Positions 36,713 to 44,695 of a DNA stretch of 64,000 nucleotides are shown here, piece after piece. The notes beneath the pieces were generated by a model. That model was given only the letters and a program-made list of their open reading frames with translations. It was not told where the DNA came from and ran no database searches. The position numbers and the translations under genes were made by a program. The stretch's first letter is position 1. Every line of letters starts with the position of its first letter. This stretch comes from an uncultured Lachnospiraceae bacterium (lineage in GTDB: Bacteria > Bacillota > Clostridia > Lachnospirales > Lachnospiraceae), in the NCBI GenBank assembly GCA_947567595.1, contig CANOMQ010000013.1, forward strand, positions 37,103 to 101,102, read 5' to 3'.

Positions 36713-37243
36713 CTAAAACACAACCTCCATCGTACAAGCCCGCGCGTCAGGAGTGATTACGGAGTCGTTGCCATCAATTAAAATCATGCCGTTCGCCGCG
36801 CTTTTGGCGTACATGTTCACCATACGCACCGTGTAGGGCATTGCGCCGTCCGAGGCGATATGAATGCTGTGCCCGTTGCGCTTAAGAGAGACGCAGAGCG
36901 CAGGCATTTCAAAATCATCACCATAGACGTCCGCGTCAACGCGCACATTGTTGCGAAGCGCATATACGCGCAGCTCACAGCGTTCCTCCTGTGTACCTGT
37001 CCCAAACCGCTCCACGATAACGGAGTTTTCGCGCACCAGTAAAATGGCATCGCCTGTGGGCATTTCTTCTATTGTATTTCCTCCCGGATATTCTTTCCCC
37101 GTATGAAAGTTTGTCCAGACACCGTCAGGCAGAAAAAACCGCACCGCGTGTCCCTTATCGGGGGCAGGTATCATAATCAGGTTCTTATTGAGAATATATT
37201 GTTTTTCCAAAGCGGCAGACCTCTTTTCTACATATTTTTGCAT
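36713..37243 (-). pseudogene. Orphan C-terminal piece of a family 31 alpha-glycosidase
   Basis: The 176-residue reading matches only the distal beta domain of YicI-like GH31 enzymes: RFFLPDGVWTNFHTGKEYPGG followed by MPTGDAILLVRENSVI, after the family's MIPAP segment. The catalytic barrel is absent, and the region upstream on this strand is an intergenic gap before the divergent nuclease gene. No ribosome-binding site is visible at the first ATG. It is probably a remnant, although an independent small product cannot be excluded. Confidence 0.7.
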
Positions 37244-37374
37244 TTTTGTGTTTAATTCTGTTTATATAATATAATAACATGTATTTGTAAAAAAAATCTA
37301 TATTTTCGCATACTTTTTCAGAAGAATGTGATAAAATGAAATTATAAGAAATAAGCGGTAAAGGAGGAATTTCT

Positions 37375-38976
37375 ATGAAACTGACTTTTGTGGGTGCAGA
37401 CCATCAGGTGACGGGAAGCTGTCATTATTTAAATGCCTGCGGAAAGCATATCCTTGTGGACTGCGGAATGCAGCAGGGCGCAAATCCCTTTGAGTGCTGC
37501 GAGCTCCCTGTGGACGAGGCGCAGATTGACTATGTGTTTCTGACGCATGCGCACGTGGACCATTCCGGCAATCTGCCGCTTCTGTATGCGAGGGGCTTTC
37601 GGGGGCGGGTGTTCACGACGGAGGCGTCTGCCGATTTGTGCTCGATTATGCTGCGTGACTGTGCGCACATTCAGATGCAGGAGGCGGAGTGGAAAAACCG
37701 TAAGGCAAAGAGAAGTTCCGGAATACAGGCGGTGGAGCCGGCATATACAATGGAGGACGCGGACGGCGTAATCCGGTGCATTGTGCCGTGTGCATATAAT
37801 GCAGTCGTGGAGATTAGCGACGGGATTTCCATTCGGTTTACCGATGTGGGGCATCTGCTTGGCTCCTCAAGCATTGAGGTGTGGCTGCGTGAGGACGGCG
37901 TGTCCAAAAAGATTGTCTTTTCGGGCGACATCGGGAACAAGAACCAGCCGTTAATCAAGGACCCGATTTACACGGACGAGGCGGACTATGTGGTGATGGA
38001 GGCGACGTACGGCAACCGTTATCACGCGGCGGGCGAGAAGCCGGAGTATGTCACGGACCTTGCGGAGGTGATTAACAAGACCTTTAAGCGCGGCGGGAAT
38101 GTGGTCATTCCTTCGTTTGCGGTTGGCAGGACGCAGGAAATGCTGTACTTCCTGCGCAAAATCAAGGAGGATAACCTTGTGCCTGATTTTCCGTACTTTG
38201 AGGTGTATGTGGACAGTCCGCTCGCGGTGGAAGCGACGGGCGTTTTTCAGAAAAATATCTACACCTGCTTTGACGAGGAGGCGATGGAGCTTGTCAGGAG
38301 GGGGATAAATCCACTGAATTTTCAGGGCTTGAAGCTTGCCATCACGAGTGAGGAGTCAAAGGAGATTAACTTTGACGAGACGCCGAAGGTCATCATTTCT
38401 GCAAGCGGCATGTGCGAGGCAGGACGTATCCGGCACCATTTGAAGCATAATCTGTGGAGACCGGAGTGTACTATTCTCTTTGTCGGCTATCAGGCGGCGG
38501 GAACCTTGGGACGCGCGCTGATTGAGGGCGCGGGAGAGGTGAAGCTTTTTGGCGAGGAAGTGGAGGTGCGTGCCGAAATCGGGCAGCTTCCCGGATTGAG
38601 CGGCCATGCGGACAAGGGCGGACTGATTGAGTGGGTGAATGCGTTCCGCAAAAAGCCGGAGCGTGTGTTCATCGTTCACGGCGAGGATACGACGTGCAGC
38701 CTGTTTGCGGACTGCCTGCATGACGAGTACGGATATGAGGCATATGCGCCGTATTCGGGTACACGGGTTGATTTAATAACAAATGCTATTGAATATGAGG
38801 CGGCTCCGGTTGTACTCAAGAAGCGCGCGCGCGCGGCGTCCGATATTTTTGCAAGACTTATTGCGGCAGGACAGCGTCTTATCGGCATTATTTACAAGAA
38901 CGAGGGCAGGGCGAACAAGGATTTGGCAAAGTTTGCGGATCAGGTGAATGCGCTTGCTGACAAATGGGAACCGTGA
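37375..38976 (+). CDS. Metallo-beta-lactamase fold RNA-processing (beta-CASP) protein
   Basis: The 533-residue protein has the zinc-binding HAHVDHSG motif near residue 57, the GHLLGSSSIEV segment, FSGDIGN, and beta-CASP motifs (GGNVVIPSFAVGRTQEML; SASGMCEAGRIRHHL; GLSGHADKGGL). Such proteins cut or trim RNA, sometimes DNA. A C-terminal extension of about 75 residues (KKRARAASDIFARLIAAGQR) is less common. AAAGGAGGAA precedes the ATG. It is distinct from RNase J by its shorter length and lack of the RNase J C-terminal domain. Confidence 0.92.
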   Translation: MKLTFVGADHQVTGSCHYLNACGKHILVDCGMQQGANPFECCELPVDEAQIDYVFLTHAHVDHSGNLPLLYARGFRGRVFTTEASADLCSIMLRDCAHIQMQEAEWKNRKAKRSSGIQAVEPAYTMEDADGVIRCIVPCAYNAVVEISDGISIRFTDVGHLLGSSSIEVWLREDGVSKKIVFSGDIGNKNQPLIKDPIYTDEADYVVMEATYGNRYHAAGEKPEYVTDLAEVINKTFKRGGNVVIPSFAVGRTQEMLYFLRKIKEDNLVPDFPYFEVYVDSPLAVEATGVFQKNIYTCFDEEAMELVRRGINPLNFQGLKLAITSEESKEINFDETPKVIISASGMCEAGRIRHHLKHNLWRPECTILFVGYQAAGTLGRALIEGAGEVKLFGEEVEVRAEIGQLPGLSGHADKGGLIEWVNAFRKKPERVFIVHGEDTTCSLFADCLHDEYGYEAYAPYSGTRVDLITNAIEYEAAPVVLKKRARAASDIFARLIAAGQRLIGIIYKNEGRANKDLAKFADQVNALADKWEP

Positions 38977-38987
38977 GGGAATGAGAG

Positions 38988-39488
38988 ATGAATTTAATTG
39001 CGGCGGTGGACAGGAACTGGGCGATTGGGAATAAGAACGCGCTTTTGGTGAAAATCCCGCGTGACCAGAAGCTGTTTTTTGAAATGACGCAGGGGAAAGT
39101 GGTTGTGATGGGGCGCAATACGCTCGAAAGCCTTCCGCAGAAGCAGCCGCTCAAAAACAGGGTGAATATCGTGCTGTCCACCAATCAGGATTATGTGGTC
39201 AAGGGCGCGACGGTGGTGCATTCCTTGGAGGAGCTTTTCGGGGAACTGCGGCAGTATGAAAGCAAGGACGTGTTTGTGGTCGGCGGAGAGATGGTGTACC
39301 GCGCGCTTCTGCCGTACTGCGACACCGCACATATCACGAAGATTGACTATGCATATGAGGCGGACGCCTATTTTCCGTGCCTTGACGAGATGCCGGAGTG
39401 GGAGCTTGTGGCGGACAGCGAGGAGCAGACTTATTTTGACTTGGAATATTATTTTCTCCAATATCAAAAAACACGTCCAAAAGCATAA
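38988..39488 (+). CDS. folA: Dihydrofolate reductase
   Basis: The 166-residue enzyme reduces dihydrofolate with NADPH. Seen are LIAAVDRNWAIGNKNALL, the DQKLFFEMTQGKVVVMGRNTLESLP cofactor region and VFVVGGEMVYRALLPYCD. The position usually Asp/Glu in the folate site falls in the DQKLF segment. It begins 11 bases after the nuclease gene, so the two are probably co-transcribed. The symbol dfrA is also used; no sign of acquired resistance type can be read. Confidence 0.93.
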   Translation: MNLIAAVDRNWAIGNKNALLVKIPRDQKLFFEMTQGKVVVMGRNTLESLPQKQPLKNRVNIVLSTNQDYVVKGATVVHSLEELFGELRQYESKDVFVVGGEMVYRALLPYCDTAHITKIDYAYEADAYFPCLDEMPEWELVADSEEQTYFDLEYYFLQYQKTRPKA

Positions 39489-39573
39489 AAGATAAATATT
39501 GCTTTTATGAAGTTTAGTGATATAATAAAAAATAAAAAATTGTTATATTTTTTGGAAAAAGGAGAGATGAGAC

Positions 39574-40596
39574 ATGGAGAAGAAGGACTTGGACTGGTCA
39601 GGTCTTGGCTTTGGCTACAGACAGACCGAGAAACGCTACGTTACCAATTTTAAGGACGGCGCATGGGACGCGGGCGGTCTTACGGACGACGCGAATATCG
39701 TGCTGAGCGAGTGCGCGGGCGTATTGCAGTATGCGCAGACCTGCTTTGAGGGCCTGAAGGCATACACGACGCAGGACGGGAAGATTGTGGTATTCCGCCC
39801 CGATTTGAACGAGCAGAGAATGCACGATAGCTGTGTGCGTCTTGAGATGCCGCCACTTCCTGCGGGACGCTTTGTGGAAGCGGTGAAGCAGGTCGTAAAG
39901 GCGAACGAGGCATATGTGCCGCCTTACGGTTCCGGTGCGACGCTTTACATCAGACCGTATATGTTTGGTTCCAATCCGGTCATCGGCGTAAAGCCGGCAG
40001 ATGAATATCAGTTCAGGGTTTTCTGTACGCCTGTTGGGCCGTATTTTAAGGGCGGCGCGAAGCCGCTGACAATCCGCGTAAGTGATTTTGACCGCGCGGC
40101 GCCGCACGGCACAGGCCATATCAAGGCGGGCTTGAATTACGCGATGAGCCTCCATGCGATTGTCTCGGCACACAATGAGGGCTTTGACGAGAATATGTAC
40201 CTTGACCCCGCAACGCGCACAAAGGTTGAGGAGACGGGCGGCGCGAACTTCCTGTTTGTCACGAAGGACAACAAGGTGGTAACGCCGAAGTCTGACAGCA
40301 TTCTTCCGTCGATTACACGCCGCTCGCTGATGATTGTGGCGAAGGAATACCTTGGCTTGGAGGTTGAGGAGCGCGAGGTGCTTCTTAGCGAGGTGAAGGA
40401 TTTTGCGGAGTGCGGGCTTTGCGGTACGGCGGCAGTGATTTCCCCGGTTGGCAAGATTGTGGATCACGGGACGGAAATCTGCCTGCCTTCCGGTATGGAC
40501 GAGATGGGGCCTGTTACCAAGAAGCTTTATGATACGCTTACCGGAATTCAGATGGGACGGCTGGAAGCGCCCGAAGGGTGGATTGTGGAAATCTAA
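39574..40596 (+). CDS. ilvE: Branched-chain amino acid aminotransferase
   Basis: The 340-residue PLP enzyme (fold type IV) makes leucine, isoleucine and valine from their oxoacids. Features are LDWSGLGFGYRQTEKRYV, the QTCFEGLKAYTTQDGKIVVFRPD opening, the catalytic lysine in GTGHIKAGLNYAMS near 191, EETGGANFLFV and CGTAAVISPVGKI. Its long N-terminus fits the class II bacterial/eukaryote-like branch. AAAGGAGAG precedes the ATG. No T-box is evident in the 85-base leader. Confidence 0.94.
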   Translation: MEKKDLDWSGLGFGYRQTEKRYVTNFKDGAWDAGGLTDDANIVLSECAGVLQYAQTCFEGLKAYTTQDGKIVVFRPDLNEQRMHDSCVRLEMPPLPAGRFVEAVKQVVKANEAYVPPYGSGATLYIRPYMFGSNPVIGVKPADEYQFRVFCTPVGPYFKGGAKPLTIRVSDFDRAAPHGTGHIKAGLNYAMSLHAIVSAHNEGFDENMYLDPATRTKVEETGGANFLFVTKDNKVVTPKSDSILPSITRRSLMIVAKEYLGLEVEEREVLLSEVKDFAECGLCGTAAVISPVGKIVDHGTEICLPSGMDEMGPVTKKLYDTLTGIQMGRLEAPEGWIVEI

Positions 40597-40618
40597 ATAA
40601 GAATAAGAAGCGGATAAA

Positions 40619-40660
40619 ACGGCAGCATTTTGACATGGGGTTGAAATGCCGCCGTTTTTT
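40619..40660 (+). terminator. Terminator after ilvE
   Basis: AACGGCAGCATTT pairs with AAATGCCGCCGTT with one mismatch, followed by TTTTTT. Confidence 0.88.
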
Positions 40661-40765
40661 GTGTGCCTGCGTGCTTTTTACCAATTGATTGTTAAATGTT
40701 TGTCAAAGATTGCGGAAGAATTGATACAAATGAACCAAAATCAGATTTCAGAGGAGTGAGAGCAC

Positions 40766-41887
40766 ATGATTACGTCCATTGCACAGCTATGCAGGGAAAA
40801 GGGGGTGAAGCCGGAGGCGACCATTTATGGGCAAAGCAGCAGGCAGATGCTTGATTTTCAAATTGTATCAGGTGATTTTTACCGGTTTGTCCAAAAAGAA
40901 AATGGAAAATATGCATTGCGCTACAAGGAATGCGTGGAGATTTTTGATTTTCCAATGCTGTCACGGCTCCTTTTGCCCCTTCGGCATGTCAATGCCCCCC
41001 TTCAACATAAGCTTCCGTATTTTACAGCCGGAATGTCGGATATTGCTGAAAAAATGAGCGCGGGAGAGCAGATGGCGGTAGAAGGAGGACCGTGTCTGTT
41101 CGGGACAGACGAGGTAATGGCAGAGGTTCTCAGGAAAGACGGGACAAGCGCTTTGTTTGATTATAATACGGGAAAATCTTATTTGGTGCATGGGGAGCCT
41201 GACAGGACGCATGATTTTCGGGAATTTGTCACAGCTCATGCAGGGCAGATAGCGGCAGTCCATTTTCAGAACAGGAAAAAGGGGCTGACATTGCAGGAAT
41301 GGCTGTTTGTCAAATATCCGTTTGAGGTTGCAAAAGCAGTATCCGCCCCGCTCGTCATACCAATACCGGACATGTCTTATGTAAAATACCTTGACGCGGT
41401 TTTAAAGGACGTGGACAAAAAGGTACGGCAGAATGCGCTTGAGGAATTTCGGGCTGTCGGGTATGAAATCAGCAGGCTCTATCTGGAGCTGATTGCGCGC
41501 ATGCGGGACTTGTATCGGGAGGTTTGCTGTGAGGTGGTACATGAGCGGGAAACACGGCTGTGCCAAAAATTTTACGAAGCACGCAGTCCCTTTATGGAAC
41601 GCAATAAAATCCTTAGAGGACTGACCGGGATACCTGAAAAGCTGGAATCCATCAAGGATTATGTATCCATGCCTGCACTTCCGTATTATTTGTTTGGCAT
41701 CCGGAATGTGATAGAGGTTGACAGCATGGACGAGACGGATTCCTTTCGCAAATGCCGCAAGGCACATAAGGGAAGCCTGACGCTTGCGTGCATTCTGCTG
41801 CCGGAGCTTTTGTCAGGGGATCAGGTGCATACCATTTTTGATGCGCCGTGGGAGCGAAAGGAGTATGGGAACTATGTTGTGGAGTAA
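40766..41887 (+). CDS. Uncharacterised 373-residue protein linked to a phosphatase locus
   Basis: I do not recognise this family. A soluble protein begins MITSIAQLCREKGVKPEATIYG. Its middle has an LVIPIPDMSYVKYLDAVLKDVDKKV segment, followed by a long helix (ALEEFRAVGYEISRLYLELIARMRDLYREVCCEVVHERE). The end is compact (FGIRNVIEVDSMDETDSFRKC, then IFDAPWERKEYGNYV) and conserved-looking. No signal or membrane segment is seen. GAGGAGTGAG precedes the ATG. Its last 14 bases overlap the next gene, so it is translationally coupled to the sensor/phosphatase reading frames. Confidence 0.75.
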   Translation: MITSIAQLCREKGVKPEATIYGQSSRQMLDFQIVSGDFYRFVQKENGKYALRYKECVEIFDFPMLSRLLLPLRHVNAPLQHKLPYFTAGMSDIAEKMSAGEQMAVEGGPCLFGTDEVMAEVLRKDGTSALFDYNTGKSYLVHGEPDRTHDFREFVTAHAGQIAAVHFQNRKKGLTLQEWLFVKYPFEVAKAVSAPLVIPIPDMSYVKYLDAVLKDVDKKVRQNALEEFRAVGYEISRLYLELIARMRDLYREVCCEVVHERETRLCQKFYEARSPFMERNKILRGLTGIPEKLESIKDYVSMPALPYYLFGIRNVIEVDSMDETDSFRKCRKAHKGSLTLACILLPELLSGDQVHTIFDAPWERKEYGNYVVE

Positions 41888-42497
41888 AAAATGGAGAAAA
41901 GCCCTTTGCCTGCTTTTGTGTACTGTATTTTTTGTATCATTAAGTGTCGCTTTACAGATGCCGCTTCAGGAAGCGTTTCAGGGCAAAATCAGGATAACAC
42001 AGGGGTATAGTGCCAGACAGGGGAAAGACGGGGTGTATTACGTTTTGGATAATGGGCATGAACGGCTGATTTGCTTTGACAGGACGGGAAGGGTACGGTT
42101 TGTCATAGAAAATCCGACCGATGCAGAAGGGGATACGCTGTATATTGATGATTTTTTTATCTCAGGGGACGGGATATATCTGTCCGTTACAAAATGGGAT
42201 AAAATGCGCATCATGCAGGAGAAAATACTTTTTTATGATGCAAACGGACGCTATGCGGGTTCGTTTTTGGAACGGGATTATTCGGAATATAGAACCAATA
42301 AGCACCGCTTTTATGGAATAAACGAAAAGAACGGTATGGCTGCTGTGCTTGTTCTGATGGGGATTGGCGCCTCTTTTGGGAAGACGGTGCAGCAGAATTA
42401 TTATCTGTGCCTAAAAGAGGTAAATCAGTACGGGGTAGATAAAGCGATGGGCGTTTACAATTTTTGTTTGACGCAGTCAATTATTTTTCCGGTATGA
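41874..42497 (+). CDS. Exported sensor-like protein, probable first part of a split phosphatase
   Basis: The start is the MLWSKKWRKALCLLLCTVFF methionine, 10 bases after AAAGGAG. An N-terminal membrane/signal segment is followed by beta-propeller-like strands (GVYYVLDNGHERLICFDRTGRVRF; ISGDGIYLSVTKW; EKILFYDANGRYAGSF). From about residue 155 the frame enters a hydrophobic stretch (MAAVLVLMGIGASFG) and then VDKAMGVYNFC, which reads like the membrane start of the phosphatase at 42464. It ends at 42497 in the other frame. See the finding on a T-run slip. Confidence 0.65.
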   Translation: MLWSKKWRKALCLLLCTVFFVSLSVALQMPLQEAFQGKIRITQGYSARQGKDGVYYVLDNGHERLICFDRTGRVRFVIENPTDAEGDTLYIDDFFISGDGIYLSVTKWDKMRIMQEKILFYDANGRYAGSFLERDYSEYRTNKHRFYGINEKNGMAAVLVLMGIGASFGKTVQQNYYLCLKEVNQYGVDKAMGVYNFCLTQSIIFPV

Positions 42498-44050
42498 TTG
42501 CGCGCTACCGGATTTATATGGAAGGAATTTTAAATTATACCCTGACAAAAATTGATGCAGATGACTTGGAGCGCTGTATCCGTACGGGAAAAAAGTCCGA
42601 GGCTTATGAAGAGACACAGCGCGTACTTGACCGGATTAAGGAAAACTATGAGATTGCGTTTATTTATATTGTCAAGCCGTTAAACACGGAAAAACGCGAC
42701 AATATGATTGATGTAATGTCGGGCGTTACATCATATGAACGGGAGCATGAGAAGGACACGCTTACCGTGCTTGGAGCGCTTACGGGAACGTCCTATACGA
42801 GTGAGGTTGCGGCAAATTATCTTGCAAGGATGGACGGGGACGATGCACAGATTACGTATTTTAGGAACAGGACGCGCTTTGGGAACGATTTTACAGGGCT
42901 GGTGCCAATCGTAAATTCGGACGGGGAGAAGGTTGCGATTTTGGCTGTGGATATTTCTGTTGATGAAATCGGAAATACCCTGATGCACCATATGAGCCTG
43001 ATGTTTCTGGGAACGGTTTTTCTCATCGCGCTGTTTCTGACCGGAATTTACCGATGGCTTAAAAACAGCGTTATCGTGCCGATTGCAAGGATACAAAAGG
43101 CGGCGGAGCGGTTTCTGAAAAGCAGTCATGAAGCGGCAGAGTCGGACCGGATTGATTTTGAGGAGTTAGGGCTTTGCTCCGATGATGAGATACAGGCGCT
43201 TGCCGAAGCGCTTGCCACGATGGCGGACGATTTGAAACGCTTTATGAAGGACTTGATAACACAGACAAGAGAGAAGGAGCGTATCGGCACGGAGCTTGCC
43301 TTGGCAGCTAGGATACAGGCGGATATTCTGCCCTGTACTTTTCCGGCGTTTCCGGACAGAGATGAATTTGATATTTACGCGATGATGAGCCCTGCCAAGG
43401 AGGTCGGGGGCGATTTTTATGATTTTTTCATGGTAGATGACAGGCATCTGACGATTGTGATTGCGGACGTGTCCGGCAAAGGCGTTCCGGCTGCGCTGTT
43501 TATGGTGATTGGCAAAACGCTGATTAAGGATCATACACAGTCGGGAGGCGACTTGGGAACGGTATTTACAAAGGTAAATGATTTGCTGTGCGAATCCAAT
43601 AAAGAGGGCTTGTTTATTACGGCGTTTGAGGGTGTGCTTGACCTTGTGACCGGGGAATTTCGTTTTGTCAATGCAGGGCATGAGGTTCCGTTTCTTTGCA
43701 AAAAAGGCGGTGTTTTTCAGCCACATAAGCTTAGTGCAGGTTTTGTGCTTGCCGGTATGCAGGGAATGCGTTATGCGTGCGGCGTCATGCAGCTTGGCGA
43801 GGGCGACCGGATTTTTCAGTATACGGACGGCGTGACGGAGGCAATAAACGCACAGGAGGCGTTTTACGGCATCAACAGGCTTGAGGCAGTGCTTGCCGGC
43901 AATTCCGACGCCGCGCCAAAAAAGCTGCTGCAGACGGTAAAGGAGGACATTGATGTGTTTGTCGGGAGCGCACAGCAGTTTGATGATATTACAATGCTTT
44001 GTCTGGAGTATAGGAAACGGATGAATTTAAATTCAAAAAAACGGAATTAG
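42464..44050 (+). CDS. SpoIIE/RsbU-type PP2C protein phosphatase, start disrupted
   Basis: The frame encodes a sensor domain (about 1-175), a membrane segment (LMFLGTVFLIALFLTGIYRWL), a HAMP region, and a PP2C domain with IQADILPCTFPAFP, MMSPAKEVGGDFYDFF, VIADVSGKGVPAALFM, FRFVNAGHEVPFL and FDDITMLCL. It dephosphorylates serine/threonine on partners such as anti-sigma factor antagonists. The first membrane segment expected before the sensor is missing in this frame, the only early start is TTG at 42464, and no ribosome-binding site precedes it. Confidence 0.85.
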   Translation: MFDAVNYFSGMIARYRIYMEGILNYTLTKIDADDLERCIRTGKKSEAYEETQRVLDRIKENYEIAFIYIVKPLNTEKRDNMIDVMSGVTSYEREHEKDTLTVLGALTGTSYTSEVAANYLARMDGDDAQITYFRNRTRFGNDFTGLVPIVNSDGEKVAILAVDISVDEIGNTLMHHMSLMFLGTVFLIALFLTGIYRWLKNSVIVPIARIQKAAERFLKSSHEAAESDRIDFEELGLCSDDEIQALAEALATMADDLKRFMKDLITQTREKERIGTELALAARIQADILPCTFPAFPDRDEFDIYAMMSPAKEVGGDFYDFFMVDDRHLTIVIADVSGKGVPAALFMVIGKTLIKDHTQSGGDLGTVFTKVNDLLCESNKEGLFITAFEGVLDLVTGEFRFVNAGHEVPFLCKKGGVFQPHKLSAGFVLAGMQGMRYACGVMQLGEGDRIFQYTDGVTEAINAQEAFYGINRLEAVLAGNSDAAPKKLLQTVKEDIDVFVGSAQQFDDITMLCLEYRKRMNLNSKKRN

Positions 44051-44143
44051 AAAAACTGGAAAAAGCCGTGACAAATCCAAAAAATAATGGTAAAATAAAT
44101 TTGTTTCGTTTATCAGGGATAAAAAGCGGACGGGAGGAATGCC

Positions 44144-44503
44144 ATGAGTGCCTTTAAGGAAAGCCTTTATGAGAAAAAGAGCTTTATTTATCAAGTGGGG
44201 GAGGATTATTATGCCATCGGTGCAAATACCTTTGCAAAGCTTACGGACTCCCCGGAAATTGACAATTTAGAGCTTTTGCAGAATGCTTTAAAAAAGGAAA
44301 ACGAAAGGCAGATTGCAAAGTATTACGAGAAAATCGCACGCATTGCAAATTCCTACCGTGTGGATGCACGTGAGCATTTTAAGCTGCGTGACAAGCTGTT
44401 CACTTTTCTTGATGAATTGAAAAAAAATGATAAGACATCTTTTGAGGGGCTTTTGGCGCAGGTATCCTTGGTTGATACGCTTGCGGAAAAATATCAGTCA
44501 TAA
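44144..44503 (+). CDS. Small helical protein of unknown function (119 residues)
   Basis: GGGAGG lies 6 bases before the ATG. The product is soluble and mostly helical: SFIYQVGEDYYAIGANTFAKLTDSPEIDNLELL, then NERQIAKYYEKIARIANSY and FTFLDELKKNDKTSFEGLL. I do not recognise it. It may belong to the phosphatase locus upstream, with a 93-base gap. Confidence 0.65.
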   Translation: MSAFKESLYEKKSFIYQVGEDYYAIGANTFAKLTDSPEIDNLELLQNALKKENERQIAKYYEKIARIANSYRVDAREHFKLRDKLFTFLDELKKNDKTSFEGLLAQVSLVDTLAEKYQS

Positions 44504-44530
44504 ATTCCAAAAATTACTTGTCCAACTTGC

Positions 44531-44559
44531 TAGACAAAACAATAGAATTGTGTTATCAT
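44531..44559 (+). promoter_or_regulatory. Promoter for tRNA-Arg
   Basis: TAGACA and TATCAT are 17 bases apart, 10 bases before the tRNA. Confidence 0.55.
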
Positions 44560-44569
44560 TACAAAAGCT

Positions 44570-44641
44570 GCACCCGTAGTCTAATGGATAGAACGAAGGC
44601 CTCCGACGCCTTTAATGCAGGTTCGATTCCTGTCGGGTGCA
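44570..44641 (+). tRNA. tRNA-Arg (anticodon CCG)
   Basis: Acceptor GCACCCG/CGGGTGC, anticodon arm AAGGC-CTCCGAC-GCCTT giving CCG, and a T arm with GGTTCGATTCC. No CCA is encoded. No clear terminator separates it from the gene starting 54 bases later, so the two may share a transcript. Confidence 0.95.
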
Positions 44642-44695
44642 TTTGTATGTGTAAAAATGTTCCGAGCTTGGAGGAAATTACGGGAAGGAGGACAT

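Noticed and set aside
39598-40467. A 289-codon open frame opposite ilvE
   Set aside because: It is the shadow of a well-matched aminotransferase and is full of His and Arg typical of antisense frames.
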